This document shows positions 34,086-42,577 of a DNA stretch of 64,000 bases, piece after piece. The notes beneath the pieces were generated by a model that worked only from the letters and a program-made list of their open reading frames with translations, was not told the DNA's origin and made no database searches. Position numbers and translations under genes: made by a program. Positions within the stretch are counted from its first letter, which is position 1; each line of letters begins with the position of its first letter. Source of the DNA: Archangium gephyra (GTDB taxonomy: Bacteria; Myxococcota; Myxococcia; Myxococcales; Myxococcaceae); NCBI RefSeq assembly GCF_001027285.1, contig NZ_CP011509.1:9758501-9822500 (forward strand), read 5' to 3'.

Positions 34086-36083
34086 ATGGACGAGGGACTC
34101 CATGAGTGGCAGGAGAAACTGCGGGATGCGTTCGAGTCGGGCAATGTCCTGGCGGTGAGGCGCGCCGCCGGTGCGCTGATGAACGCGCGGGAGCCACTCG
34201 AGCCTCCGCGAGAAGCACCTCCCCCCTTCACGCTCGGGGATGAGCTCATCCACTTCGACGAAGGACCGAGGGGAGAGCGTGACGAACAGGCCCACCGGCT
34301 GCTCGTCCAACTCGCCTCCAGCCCCCAGGCCTCCGAAGCGGCCTCCACCGCCCTGTTCGATGGGGCTTTCGCAGCGGCGGAGCAGGCCGTGAAGCGCGGC
34401 GTCCAGTCCTCCCACCATTTCGTGCGGCGGATCTCGCGGAGCTTCGAGGAGGAATCCCAGGACCTGGGTCGCAAGGAACGCCGGGTCTTCGAAGCGCGAC
34501 TGGCACGGTGGCTCCACGAGGGGCTGGTACGCAACACGGGCAAGGAGGACCCGCGGAGCCTCTGGGCCTCGGAGCGCTGGGCCAACAGCCTCCAAGAGAC
34601 CGAGCCCGAGGCGAGCCTGGCGCTCGCCCTGGAGCTCGCGGAGCTCAACGGCCGTGTTTTCGGAGCCGGCACTCCCCAGGCGGTCCGCGCCCGCCTCGTC
34701 TGTGCGCAGCTCGCGCTCAATGGCGGGCAATCGGCCGAGGCCCTCCGTCAGCTCGAGCAAGCGCTGGCGGTCGCGGGCGATGGCTGCGAGCCCCTCACCG
34801 CTTTGGCTCGCCGCCTCCAGGGCTGCCTCCAGCTCGAGCTCGGTCAGGTCGAGGCGGGGTTGAGGGTCCTGGAGGCACTGCGCGTGAGCAGGCCAAAGAC
34901 GGCCCTCCTGAAGGGCATCACCCAACGCCTCGGCACTTCCGCGGAAGACCCACTGGCGCAGGCGGCTCAGGATCTGCGTGCCAACCTGGGTTGCGGCTTC
35001 ATCCTCTCGGCGGACGACTTCGCTCGCCACTCGACGCTCGCGGCGCTGGTGCGGCTCTCGCTCGCGCTGGAGCGCACCGGGAGGCACTCGCAAGCCGGCG
35101 CCGTACGCCAGACCTACGCCACGTGGCTCACGGACGCCGAGCAGGGAGCCCGCGGAGAAGAGCTGCTCGAGAGCCTCGCGAAGCTCCTGGCACTCAACAA
35201 GGAGCACGGTGAGGCGATACAGGTCTGGAAGCGCCTGGTGACGAGGAGCCTCGAGACCCGGGGCGCTTCACACGAGACGACGCGGCGGGCACGCCGAGCC
35301 CTCGGAGAAGCCCTCGAGACGGCAGGGGACTTCACGGGTGCGGCGGCCGCCCTGGGCGCCCTGAGCGACGAGCTCCTCACCGCCCAGGCGCCAGACGCGC
35401 TGGAAGTCCGGTCCCAATACGCGAGCGCGCTGCTGCGCGCGGGCCAGCACGATGAAGCCCGGAGCGTCTGGGAGGACCTGGTGGCCCGCGCTGCTCCGGG
35501 CTCGGAAGTGCACACCCGCGCCCGCCTGGGCGCCGCGAGCGCACTGCGCCTGAGTGGCGCTCACGAGCAAGCGCTGGCTGGATTCGAACGGCTCTTCCAC
35601 GAGCTTCAGCGCGCGGGGAAGCTCGCGAGTGGCCAGGGCTCACGCGTCGTCGACGAGTTGCTCCAGCTCCTCCTCCCGAGGAAGGACCCACGTGCGCGCG
35701 GCATCCAGCAGGCGTACCTCGACGCGACCGTCGAAGCGCTCGTGCGCCTTGAGCAGACGAACCCGCCCCCCGCGCTCACCCAGCCCGGGAACGACAATCC
35801 CACCGTCTGGAAGGAGCGCCACAATCTCGCGGTCGTCCTGGCGCGGTTGGGCGAGCTCGGGGAGGCGGAGGCGTTGCTGCGGGAGCAGCTCGCCAGGCTG
35901 GAGGAGGCCTACGGTGCCCAACATCCCCAGGTGGACCACATGCGGCGCTCACTCCATCGTGTGCTGCACGAGGCAGGAAAGCGGCCCGAGGCACCGGCGG
36001 GAGCCGCGGCCCCATCGGCCGCGGAGCTCGAAGCTCCTCTCGTCCCGTTCCCGCATTTCTTCGAGAACGAATCCCCACGGTAG
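34086..36083 (+). CDS. Cytoplasmic TPR-repeat protein
   Basis: 665 residues from the ATG at 34086 (MDEGLHEWQEKLRDAFESGN). The open frame extends far upstream, antisense to the dehydrogenase, and that extension is judged artefactual. The chain is nearly all helix: LALALELAELNGRVFGAGTP, SAEALRQLEQALAVAGDGCE, HGEAIQVWKRLVTRSLETRG, AGDFTGAAAALGALSDELLT, GAHEQALAGFERLFHELQRA and LGELGEAEALLREQLARLEE are TPR-like pairs. The pattern GxxHxxTxxxRxxLgxaL is like kinesin-light-chain-type TPRs. No signal peptide, catalytic motif or membrane segment. No ribosome site is evident. Role unknown, probably protein binding. Confidence 0.78.
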   Translation: MDEGLHEWQEKLRDAFESGNVLAVRRAAGALMNAREPLEPPREAPPPFTLGDELIHFDEGPRGERDEQAHRLLVQLASSPQASEAASTALFDGAFAAAEQAVKRGVQSSHHFVRRISRSFEEESQDLGRKERRVFEARLARWLHEGLVRNTGKEDPRSLWASERWANSLQETEPEASLALALELAELNGRVFGAGTPQAVRARLVCAQLALNGGQSAEALRQLEQALAVAGDGCEPLTALARRLQGCLQLELGQVEAGLRVLEALRVSRPKTALLKGITQRLGTSAEDPLAQAAQDLRANLGCGFILSADDFARHSTLAALVRLSLALERTGRHSQAGAVRQTYATWLTDAEQGARGEELLESLAKLLALNKEHGEAIQVWKRLVTRSLETRGASHETTRRARRALGEALETAGDFTGAAAALGALSDELLTAQAPDALEVRSQYASALLRAGQHDEARSVWEDLVARAAPGSEVHTRARLGAASALRLSGAHEQALAGFERLFHELQRAGKLASGQGSRVVDELLQLLLPRKDPRARGIQQAYLDATVEALVRLEQTNPPPALTQPGNDNPTVWKERHNLAVVLARLGELGEAEALLREQLARLEEAYGAQHPQVDHMRRSLHRVLHEAGKRPEAPAGAAAPSAAELEAPLVPFPHFFENESPR

Positions 36084-36150
36084 CGCCCTGGAAGGAGCTG
36101 GAGGAGGCGAAGGTGCTGCGACGGCGCCCTACCTGCCTCGGTAGGCCCGT

Positions 36151-36186
36151 GAAGAGAAGGCCCCGGGTTCCAGGCAACCTGGGGCC
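36151..36186 (-). terminator. Intrinsic terminator-like hairpin
   Basis: GGCCCC..GGTT pairs with AACC..GGGGCC around CCAGGC, followed on the minus strand by TTCTCTTC. It is placed to end transcription from the lipoprotein gene at 36353 and, as a hairpin, from the convergent TPR gene. Confidence 0.55.
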
Positions 36187-36352
36187 CTGACTCGAGCACC
36201 TGGTTCGGCGTTCCATCCGCGGGACTGGCAACACGTGACGACTCGCGGGTGACGCGCGGGCGAACATTCTCAAACCATGAGAGCGATTGCTGGAGTCCGG
36301 GGCCCCCGGGAAGGTCCTCGGGGTGCCCCATCGCTTCATGAGGCGTTAGCGC

Positions 36353-36898
36353 TCAATAGCTGGCGTCATAGCCGACGCCGGTCCTGAGGGTATAATAGGT
36401 CTCATCGCACCGATGATCGGGATTGCCACCCGCATCGTAGTCGCACTCATAGGTGCCAGTTCCAATGTAATAGCTGTGACTGCCAGGCTGGAGGGTGGTG
36501 CTGAGGTTGCTCTTCATCGAGCTGTTGTACATGTAGTTGTAGTACGTGGAGAGGTAGTTCAGCTGGAGGGTGGCGCCCAGATTGATGGGGATGGTGCGGG
36601 CGCGATCGGCCCAGAAGGTGACGTAGAAGGCCGTCTCCACGTGGACGTACCAGGTGTCTTGGTACCGCACGGTTTCGACCTCCTCCATGCTGGCGAAGGG
36701 CACCCCGGTCAAACCCGTGACGCTCAGGTCTCCCGAGGACAGCGCGTTGGGGTTGGCGTCGAAGAGGGTCTCATCCGGGCTCTGAGCGGTGGAGGGGACC
36801 GCCGTCGCCTCCTGCTCAATGGAGGCCTCGAGCTCCGGCTGGCAGGCAAACGCGAAGGGGAGCAGCGCGAGAGATGCGACAAGGAAGAATCGTTTCAT
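36353..36898 (-). CDS. Small hypothetical lipoprotein
   Basis: 181 residues. MKRFFLVASLALLPFAFAC is a clean lipoprotein signal with the acylated Cys at 19. An acidic, Ser/Thr/Glu-rich tether follows, then a Tyr-rich beta segment (VRYQDTWYVHVETAFYVTFW; LNYLSTYYNYMYNSS; HSYYIGTGTYECDYDAGG; ETYYTLRTGVGYDASY). Two Cys in the last quarter (ECDYD, HRCDE) could pair. No family is recognised. The composition is less GC-rich than the neighbours, as is its 210-base upstream region, which may mark recent acquisition. Confidence 0.72.
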   Translation of the reverse strand: MKRFFLVASLALLPFAFACQPELEASIEQEATAVPSTAQSPDETLFDANPNALSSGDLSVTGLTGVPFASMEEVETVRYQDTWYVHVETAFYVTFWADRARTIPINLGATLQLNYLSTYYNYMYNSSMKSNLSTTLQPGSHSYYIGTGTYECDYDAGGNPDHRCDETYYTLRTGVGYDASY

Positions 36899-37107
36899 GA
36901 GAGATCGAGATGAGGCTCTGGGGGGAAACAGTCATGGCGACGAATGCGCCGCCACCACCATTAGTGAAGCAAGCGGTTGAATCCTGTCAATCAAATCCAG
37001 AGTTGCATGTTTGTGGTTATGTGAATAAAGAAAAGAACACCGTGACTGCCACAAGCATGGTCAAGCGAGAGCCGTAGCTATTTCCCGCAATTGCTCTACG
37101 GCGACGC

Positions 37108-37299
37108 ATGAGGAAGACCGGCGGATGTGCATGCGGCGCGGTTCGGTACTGCATCACCCTCGAGCGCACGCCGGTGACCTTCTGCCACTGCTCGAAGTGC
37201 CGTCGATGGCACGGGCACGTCGGCGCCTACACCGCCGTCGACCGACACCCGCTTGAAGTCGCGCGCCGTCAGGCGTTCAGCACCACGGCCAGCCCGTGA
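37108..37299 (+). pseudogene. GFA-family (CENP-V/GFA) enzyme, truncated
   Basis: The first 45 or so residues are a textbook start of the glutathione-dependent formaldehyde-activating (GFA) fold: GGCACGAVRYCI with zinc ligands CxC, then FCHCSKCRRWHGHVGAYTAV with the second CxxC site. Complete members are about 120-150 residues and need later strands. Here the match ends near 37260 and the frame runs into sequence complementary to the WG-repeat gene, stopping at 37299. The gene has therefore lost its 3' half, probably when the WG-repeat block joined it. ATG 37108 lacks a ribosome site. Confidence 0.65.
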
Positions 37300-38174
37300 G
37301 AGAAGGGCTGGGCGGAGGCGAAGCGAGGTGGCACCGCCCAGCTTCCGTCCGGGCGCACGTAGCCGTACAGGCCGTCCTGCTTCACGGCCGCCAGCCCTTC
37401 CGAGAACGTACCTGTGACCGCCTGGAAGCGGGGCTCGATGACCAGGGCCCCCGTCCGGTCGATGAAGCCGTAGCGGCCCTTCACCTTCACGGGAGCAAGT
37501 CCCTCGCGAAACGCGCACTCCGACAGGTACGTGTCCCCCCAGGGCGAGAACGTGGGCTCCAGCACCCAGGCGCCGGTCTCGTCCACGAAGCCGAACTTCC
37601 TGCTCTTCACGACCAGCGCCAGCCCGTCCGAGAAGTGGCCCATCACCTTGAAATCGAAGCTGGCGAGACACCGGCCCTTGGGGTCGATGAGCCGGCTCCG
37701 CTCCCCCTTGGGCCCCTCCTTCAAGACGACGTGCGCCTTGCCACCGGCGAAGGGCCTGGCAAGCCCGCCGGCGAACCCGTCCAGCACCACCTCGCCCTTC
37801 CGGTTGATGTACGCGTCGGTGGCCTTCGCCCCCGCTCGCATCACTGGCGCGAGCCCCGAGCCGAAGCGCCCCACATTCTCATACGCCGTCCCGGCCACGA
37901 TGTACTTCGTGAAGTTCGCCTTGAAAGCCACCGGCAACACGAGCTTGCCCTGCCCATCGATGAAGCCCTCGCTCGTCAAGGCCAGGCCATCGTTGAAGCC
38001 GGTGAAGGCATGCTTCACCTGAAGCTTGAGCTGGCCCTTCACGTCGATGAAGGCCCAGCCCTTCCCGGCGGGCATGCGGGCCAGGCCCTCGTTGAAACTG
38101 AAGGGTGTGCCATGGGGGCTCGGGATGACCCACTCCCCTTTCGGATTGATGAAGCCATAGCGGGTAGCGGACAT
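37269..38174 (-). CDS. WG-repeat protein
   Basis: 301 residues from the ATG at 38174 (MSATRYGFINPKGEWVIPSP); an in-frame ATG six codons earlier (38192) is an alternative. The protein is about seven copies of the WG (KWG) repeat, pattern Y/WGFIDxxGxxVIxPxF....FSxGLAxV: AFIDVKGQLKLQVKHAFTGF, FVDETGAWVLEPTFSPWG, RYGFIDRTGALVIEPRF, GYVRPDGSWAVPPRF. WG repeats form beta-propeller-like binding surfaces of unknown ligand. No signal peptide is present. Its stop codon overlaps the end of the truncated GFA fragment on the other strand. Divergent from the secreted protein at 38349. Confidence 0.83.
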   Translation of the reverse strand: MSATRYGFINPKGEWVIPSPHGTPFSFNEGLARMPAGKGWAFIDVKGQLKLQVKHAFTGFNDGLALTSEGFIDGQGKLVLPVAFKANFTKYIVAGTAYENVGRFGSGLAPVMRAGAKATDAYINRKGEVVLDGFAGGLARPFAGGKAHVVLKEGPKGERSRLIDPKGRCLASFDFKVMGHFSDGLALVVKSRKFGFVDETGAWVLEPTFSPWGDTYLSECAFREGLAPVKVKGRYGFIDRTGALVIEPRFQAVTGTFSEGLAAVKQDGLYGYVRPDGSWAVPPRFASAQPFSHGLAVVLNA

Positions 38175-38348
38175 GGCACGGACCCTAGCCATCGGGTCCG
38201 CCCCCGTCCACACTCGGGGCCTCGTGCAGGAGCGGCCACCGCGCAGCGCCCCTCTCCGTCCAAGGCTCATCCCCGCCGAGGATGCGCAGCAGGCGTCCCC
38301 CCCTCGAGCTGGTTGGAGCGCACTCGTGGGATGGGTTATGCCCCAGGG

Positions 38349-39023
38349 ATGCGACTCCTGTTCACCCTGCCCGTGGTGCTCATGGCCGTGGCGCTGCCTT
38401 CGCTCGCCCAGGCCCAGTCTTCCTCTTGCAGCCCCTACGACTCCGACGCCCACGAGCAAGCGCAGGCGATGACGCTCAAGGCCAGCTCGCCCAAGCAACC
38501 CGTCCACTTCCAGTCCGAGGCCAAGGCCTGCCCCGCCAAGGGCACGTGCCGGTGGAAGCAGCGCAGCTACCTCATCCAGGCGGACACGGTGCTCGCCGGT
38601 CCGGAGCAGAACGGCTTCCGCTGCGCCCATTACGTCACCGCCAAGGGCAAGCCCATGGCGGGCTTCCTGCCTTCCGCGAACCTGGAGCCCGCGAAGGCGC
38701 CCAAGACGCTCGACCTGGCGTTCCTCACCGGGCGCTGGGTGGCTGGTGAGAACGACATCACCTTCACCGCCGGGGCGAACGGACTGGTCCACGCCGAGGG
38801 CACGGCGACCTACACGAGCGAGACGACCGCCAACACCGGGGACTTCTCCGGGGACACGACGCCCGGCGGTGAGGAGCTGCGCTTCGGCAACCCCCAGGCG
38901 GAGGACGAGTGTCTCGTCACCGTCCAGCGCCGGGGGCCCTATCTCCTGGTCTCCGACAACCTTCGGTGCGGTGGCCTCAACGTGAGCTTCCGCGGCCTCT
39001 ACGTCCGCGTGAAGACGCAGTAG
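38349..39023 (+). CDS. Secreted protein of unknown function
   Basis: 224 residues. MRLLFTLPVVLMAVALPSLAQAQSS is a strong signal peptide with cleavage after AQA. The mature protein starts with a Cys-containing region (SSSCSPYD; AKACPAKGTCRWKQRSYLIQ; GFRCAHYVT) that resembles an SH3-like module (YLIQADTVLAGPEQNGFRCA, TAKGKPMAGFLPSANLEP). After a short linker comes a lipocalin-like beta domain (LAFLTGRWVAGENDITFTAG, GLVHAEGTATYTSE, LVTVQRRGPYLLVSDNLRCG). The combination suggests a periplasmic or surface binding protein. No ribosome site is obvious before the ATG. Function not assignable. Confidence 0.75.
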   Translation: MRLLFTLPVVLMAVALPSLAQAQSSSCSPYDSDAHEQAQAMTLKASSPKQPVHFQSEAKACPAKGTCRWKQRSYLIQADTVLAGPEQNGFRCAHYVTAKGKPMAGFLPSANLEPAKAPKTLDLAFLTGRWVAGENDITFTAGANGLVHAEGTATYTSETTANTGDFSGDTTPGGEELRFGNPQAEDECLVTVQRRGPYLLVSDNLRCGGLNVSFRGLYVRVKTQ

Positions 39024-39265
39024 CACTACCGCCCCGAGGACCGCTCAGCGGCACCGCGGCTGGCCGGGGGCTCCACATCGGCCTCCGGGCGAACGCTGTA
39101 GGAAGAGAGGAACCTGGACCGGCAATCCCCGCGGCGGACATTGGCCGACGAAGTTCCTCGTCTGCCTATGCAGCGCCTTCGATTGGGAGAAGTCCCTCTC
39201 CGACGAGGCCCTGCTGCGCACCATCCAGGACCAGCGGGCCCAGGAGGACACCACGTAACGACCCC

Positions 39266-40144
39266 TCACGCCATCGCGGCGCGGATGGCGGCCTCGAGCG
39301 CATCGACAACCACCCGCACGCGCTTGACCTGGCGCAGCTCGCGGTGGAACGCGAGGTACACCGACACCTCCGGCAGCTCGACGTCCGTCTCCAGCCGCAC
39401 CAGCGGCGAGGACAAGGCCGCGCTCAGCACCAGGATGCCCTGCCCCTGCTCGGCCGCCTCCAGCAGCGCGAAGTAGGAGTTGCTCCGGAACACGAACCGC
39501 TTCGCCCCCTGCGCCGCCAGCCACTGGGCCTGCGGCAGCTTGTCCAGGTCGACGTCGAAGCCCAGGAAGTCGTGCCGGGCCATGTCCTCGCGCCGCAGCC
39601 GCCCATCGCGCAGGCGCCGCTCGATGTACGACGGCGCCGCGTAGAGTCCCAGGCGCACCGCCCCGAGGTGCTTCTGGATGAGCACCGGAGACGTGGAGCG
39701 GCTGTTGCGGATGCCGATGTCCGCCTCGCGCCGCGCGAGGTCCACCAGGCGCGTCTCGGCGCTCAGCTCGAAGTGCAGCGCCGGGTGCAGCCGCCGCAGC
39801 GTGGCGAGCACCCGCGTCACCGGCCGGAGGAAGCCATCGGACAGGGACAGGCGCACCGTGCCCGCCATCGCCTCGTCGCCCTCGTCCCGCCGCACCGCCT
39901 GCAGGCCCAGTTCCAGTTGCTCGGCGAGGCGGATGAGCTCCAGCGCCTCCGGCTCCACGGACGTGCCCGCGCTCGAGCGATGCACCAGCTGCCGGCCCAG
40001 GGCCTTCTCCAGGGCCTCGATGCGCCGGGCCGCCGTCGAGGTGGACACCCCGAGCGCGCGCCCCGCGGCGAGCAGGCTTCCGTGGCGGTGCAGCGCGAGC
40101 AGCACGCGCAGGTCATCCCAGCTGGGGGCGCTTGGGTTTTCCAT
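39266..40144 (-). CDS. LysR-family transcriptional regulator
   Basis: 292 residues. Winged helix-turn-helix at residues 8-66 (WDDLRVLLALHRHGSLLAAG, VSTSTAARRIEALEKALGRQ) and an effector-binding domain from about 90 (GTVRLSLSDGFLRPVTRVLA; ADIGIRNSRSTSPVLIQKHL; QGQGILVLSAALSSPLVRLE). The ATG at 40144 removes an unlikely 41-residue extension. It is divergent from the SDR gene at 40209 with only 64 bases between, the standard arrangement in which a LysR regulator controls its neighbour and itself; the intergenic segment must contain the operator, though I could not pick a single clear T-N11-A dyad. Confidence 0.88.
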   Translation of the reverse strand: MENPSAPSWDDLRVLLALHRHGSLLAAGRALGVSTSTAARRIEALEKALGRQLVHRSSAGTSVEPEALELIRLAEQLELGLQAVRRDEGDEAMAGTVRLSLSDGFLRPVTRVLATLRRLHPALHFELSAETRLVDLARREADIGIRNSRSTSPVLIQKHLGAVRLGLYAAPSYIERRLRDGRLRREDMARHDFLGFDVDLDKLPQAQWLAAQGAKRFVFRSNSYFALLEAAEQGQGILVLSAALSSPLVRLETDVELPEVSVYLAFHRELRQVKRVRVVVDALEAAIRAAMA

Positions 40145-40208
40145 GAATGGAAACCTGATTACCAGACATGCCCGTTCCCGGAAAATGCCCGGCGCGTATG
40201 TTGGACGC

Positions 40209-41009
40209 ATGGACGACTTCGACTTCAAGGGAAAGACGGTGGTGGTGACGGGCGGCTCCATGGGCATCGGCGAGGCCTTCGCCCGCGAGTTGGATGCGCG
40301 GGGGGCCCGGCTCGTGCTCGTGGCGCGCGGTCAGCCCAAGCTCGAGGCCCTCGCCGGCCAGCTCCGCGACGCCCAGGCCGTCGTGGAGGATCTCACCCAG
40401 CCCGGTGCCGCGCGGCGCGTGTTCGACGAGGTGGTGCGGCGGGGGCTCGAGGTCGACGTGCTCATCAACAACGCGGGCTTCGGCATGCACGGCCCCTTCC
40501 TGGACACGCCCCTGGAGACCCAGCGCGGACAGATCGACCTCAACGTCGGGGCGCTCATGGAGCTCACCTACCTGTTCCTCCCGATGCTCGAGCGGCGCCA
40601 GGGCGGCGTCCTCCAGGTGGCGTCCGCGGCGGCCTACCAGCCCACGCCCTACATGGCGGTGTACGGCGCGACCAAGGCCTTCGTGCTCTCCTTCAGCGAG
40701 GCGCTCTGGGGCGAGTACAAGGACCGTGGCGTGCGGGTGGTGGCGCTGTCTCCGGGCGCGACGGACACGCCCTTCTTCGCGCGCGCGGGGGAAGGCGCGG
40801 GGGCCGGCGTGCCGCGGGCGCGCCCGGAGGACGTGGTGCGGCTCGGGCTCGACGCCTTCCAGAAGAACCGGCCCTCGGCCATTCACGGCGTCATGAACGC
40901 CGTGGCCGCCTTCTGCTTGCGGTTCTTCTCGCGGGCCTTCGCCGTGAAGCTGCTCGCGCGGGTGAGCGCGCCCAAGCGCCCGGCGCTCCCCACCTCCGCC
41001 GCGCGGTGA
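40209..41009 (+). CDS. SDR-family oxidoreductase
   Basis: 266 residues, classical short-chain dehydrogenase. KTVVVTGGSMGIGEAFAREL is the cofactor strand-turn-helix (TGGSMGIG), DVLINNAGFGMHGPF the NNAG motif, LQVASAAAYQPTPYM the catalytic Ser region, and YGATK the Tyr-Lys pair near 154-158. The C-terminal 60 residues (LRFFSRAFAVKLLARVSA) are basic and amphipathic, as in membrane-associated DltE/YqjQ-like SDRs. It lies opposite the LysR gene and is probably its target. Substrate unknown. An IS91-type tail follows at 41095. Confidence 0.88.
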   Translation: MDDFDFKGKTVVVTGGSMGIGEAFARELDARGARLVLVARGQPKLEALAGQLRDAQAVVEDLTQPGAARRVFDEVVRRGLEVDVLINNAGFGMHGPFLDTPLETQRGQIDLNVGALMELTYLFLPMLERRQGGVLQVASAAAYQPTPYMAVYGATKAFVLSFSEALWGEYKDRGVRVVALSPGATDTPFFARAGEGAGAGVPRARPEDVVRLGLDAFQKNRPSAIHGVMNAVAAFCLRFFSRAFAVKLLARVSAPKRPALPTSAAR

Positions 41010-41094
41010 GGCTCAGAAGATGCCGCCCAGCCCCACGAGGGCGCCCTTCTGGGAGAAGGACAGCACCGGCTGGTCGGTGCCGTCGTGAAGGGAG

Positions 41095-41166
41095 GGGGTG
41101 GAGTGCGAGCGATTCTGGAGCACCTGGGCCTGGCCCTGGCAGGTGCGAGGCTAGCCCCGGCGAGTC
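41095..41166 (+). mobile_element. IS91-type transposase tail, decayed
   Basis: One frame reads RAILEHLGLALAGARLAPAS, parallel to the tails at 32.4 and 48.3 kb. Just before it, on the minus strand at about 41012-41085, a frame ending VLSFSQKGALVGLGGIF and a stop looks like the cut-off C-terminus of another gene. Confidence 0.6.
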
Positions 41167-41547
41167 CTACTTTCCTCGGGCTGACTTCGCGTCGTAGGAC
41201 CTGCGGGCCGCCGACACACGGTGCTGGTTGCGCAGGGCCCAGGTCGCCAGGGCGTTGAGCGGCACCATCACCTCCCGGCCCAGGTCGGTCATGGTGTAGT
41301 CGACGCGCGCGGGCACGGTGGGCGTCACCGTGCGGGTCACGAAGCCGTCCCGCTCCAGGGCCCGCAGCGTCGCCGTCAGCATCTTCTGGGACACGCCGCT
41401 GATGCTGCGGCGCAGCTCGCTGAAACGCAGGCTGCCGCCGTCCAGGGTGCGCATCACCAGGATGGTCCACTTGTCCCCGATGCACTCGAGCACGCTGCCC
41501 ACCTCGCGGCAGACCTCGGGGGGCAGATAGCGATCTTGTGGTTTCAA
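41167..41547 (-). CDS. HxlR-family transcriptional regulator
   Basis: 126 residues. The winged helix-turn-helix of the HxlR family is complete: VGSVLECIGDKWTILVMRTL, RFSELRRSISGVSQKMLTAT, LRALERDGFVTRTVTPTVPA, RVDYTMTDLGREVMVPL. Start: I choose TTG at 41547 because a full AAGGAGG sits exactly seven bases upstream. An in-frame ATG at 41601 would put the start codon inside a palindrome and add 18 residues that HxlR proteins do not usually have. It is divergent from the SDR gene at 41629 and almost certainly regulates it through the operator at 41591-41611. HxlR proteins commonly sense aldehydes, quinones or thiol stress. Confidence 0.87.
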   Translation of the reverse strand: MKPQDRYLPPEVCREVGSVLECIGDKWTILVMRTLDGGSLRFSELRRSISGVSQKMLTATLRALERDGFVTRTVTPTVPARVDYTMTDLGREVMVPLNALATWALRNQHRVSAARRSYDAKSARGK

Positions 41548-41590
41548 AAAAGTGCCTCCTTGTGGGTGCCTTCTGGTCACCTTTAGGGTG

Positions 41591-41611
41591 TTGGTCTCCA
41601 TTGGATACCAA
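41591..41611. promoter_or_regulatory. Palindromic operator between HxlR and SDR genes
   Basis: A 21-base near-perfect palindrome: TTGGT-c-TCCA and TGGA-t-ACCAA around a central T, nine of ten pairs matching. It lies in the 81-base divergent promoter once the TTG start of the HxlR gene is accepted, and is the natural binding site for the HxlR dimer. Confidence 0.7.
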
Positions 41612-41628
41612 GGACTGGGAGGCCCGCA

Positions 41629-42477
41629 ATGCAAGGGATGAATGTCGTGGTAACGGGTGCCAACTCGGGCGTTGGGTTCGAGCTGACCCGGAAGCTTCTG
41701 GAGGGTGGCGCACGGGTGGTCGCGCTGGTGCGGTCCGGGTTCGCCCCGGGCAACGCGCTGATCGACGCGGCGCTTGGTGACGGACGGCTGCGCGTGTACC
41801 ACGCGGATTTCAGTGATGTCGCCAGCCTGTCCGCGGCGCTGGCGCTCCTCCTCCAGCAGGAGACGCGCGTCGATGTCCTCTTCAACAACGCCGGGGTGTC
41901 GGTCGGTGGGGGCGCCCGCTCCAAGCAGGGCAGGGAGCTGCACTTCGAGGTCAACACCGTCGCGCCCTACCTGATCACCCTGGCACTCAAGCCGCTGCTG
42001 TGGCTGGGAGCGGCGAAGACGGTGATCAACACGTCCTCGAACGCACTGCTGACGGTGAAGCGCTTCGACAGCAGGACGCTGGAGAACCCCACGGATCTCC
42101 GGAAGTTGTTCGGTCCCTATGCCACCTCGAAGCTCGCGCTGTCGCTGTGGACCCGGGAGCTCGCCCCCCGGTTGGCGGAGGAGGGCATCCAGATCCGCAG
42201 CGTCTGCCCTGGTCCCAACAAGACCCCGATGAGCGCGGGCGAGGGCATGCCGGGCTGGCTGCGGCCCCTGACGCACCTGTTCTTCTCGCCCCCCAGTCGT
42301 GGCGCGGCGCGTCTGTACGATGCCGCCTTCGGCGCCTACCCGGGCACGCCGGGGGGGTTCATCAACAAGGGCAAGGACACCCCGTTGCGGTTCACCGACC
42401 AGGCCGGCGATGTGCTCGCCCAGGTCGATGCCATCTACCAGAGGGAACTGGCGGACGGCATCGCGGGTCCTCGTTGA
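41629..42477 (+). CDS. SDR-family oxidoreductase, HxlR-controlled
   Basis: 282 residues, of the extended WW-domain-oxidoreductase/retinol-dehydrogenase-like SDR type. MNVVVTGANSGVGFELTRKL gives the TGANSGVG cofactor loop, VDVLFNNAGVSVGGG the NNAG motif, TVINTSSNALLTVKRF the Ser, and FGPYATSKLAL the YxxxK pair. The long C-terminal half (ARLYDAAFGAYPGTPGGFIN) is typical of the group. The ATG at 41629 has GGGAGG upstream. It is divergent from the HxlR regulator with the operator palindrome between, so induction by a small electrophile is a reasonable inference. Downstream is the minus-strand terminator of the tRNA-like RNA. Confidence 0.88.
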   Translation: MQGMNVVVTGANSGVGFELTRKLLEGGARVVALVRSGFAPGNALIDAALGDGRLRVYHADFSDVASLSAALALLLQQETRVDVLFNNAGVSVGGGARSKQGRELHFEVNTVAPYLITLALKPLLWLGAAKTVINTSSNALLTVKRFDSRTLENPTDLRKLFGPYATSKLALSLWTRELAPRLAEEGIQIRSVCPGPNKTPMSAGEGMPGWLRPLTHLFFSPPSRGAARLYDAAFGAYPGTPGGFINKGKDTPLRFTDQAGDVLAQVDAIYQRELADGIAGPR

Positions 42478-42528
42478 AGGCCCCTGTTCCGAGAACTCAG
42501 GCCACCGGGGCCCTGACCCATGCGCTCC

Positions 42529-42568
42529 GGAAAAACAAAAGGCCCCAGGTTCCGGAGAACCTGGAGCC
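42529..42568 (-). terminator. Rho-independent terminator of the tRNA-like RNA
   Basis: An eight-bp stem (CCAGGTTC / GAACCTGG, tetraloop) extended by flanking GGC/GCC, followed on the minus strand by TTTTGTTTTT. A strong intrinsic terminator ten bases after the 3' end of the RNA at 42578. Confidence 0.85.
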
Positions 42569-42577
42569 CTTGAAGAG

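Noticed and set aside
36159-36186. End of a tRNA gene
   Set aside because: The hairpin resembles the terminator at 42.5 kb, but no cloverleaf precedes it on either strand.
39121-39258. Short open frame ending FDWEKSLSDEALLRTIQDQR and so on
   Set aside because: No start with a ribosome site and no recognisable family; may be a decayed C-terminus, but the evidence is too thin.
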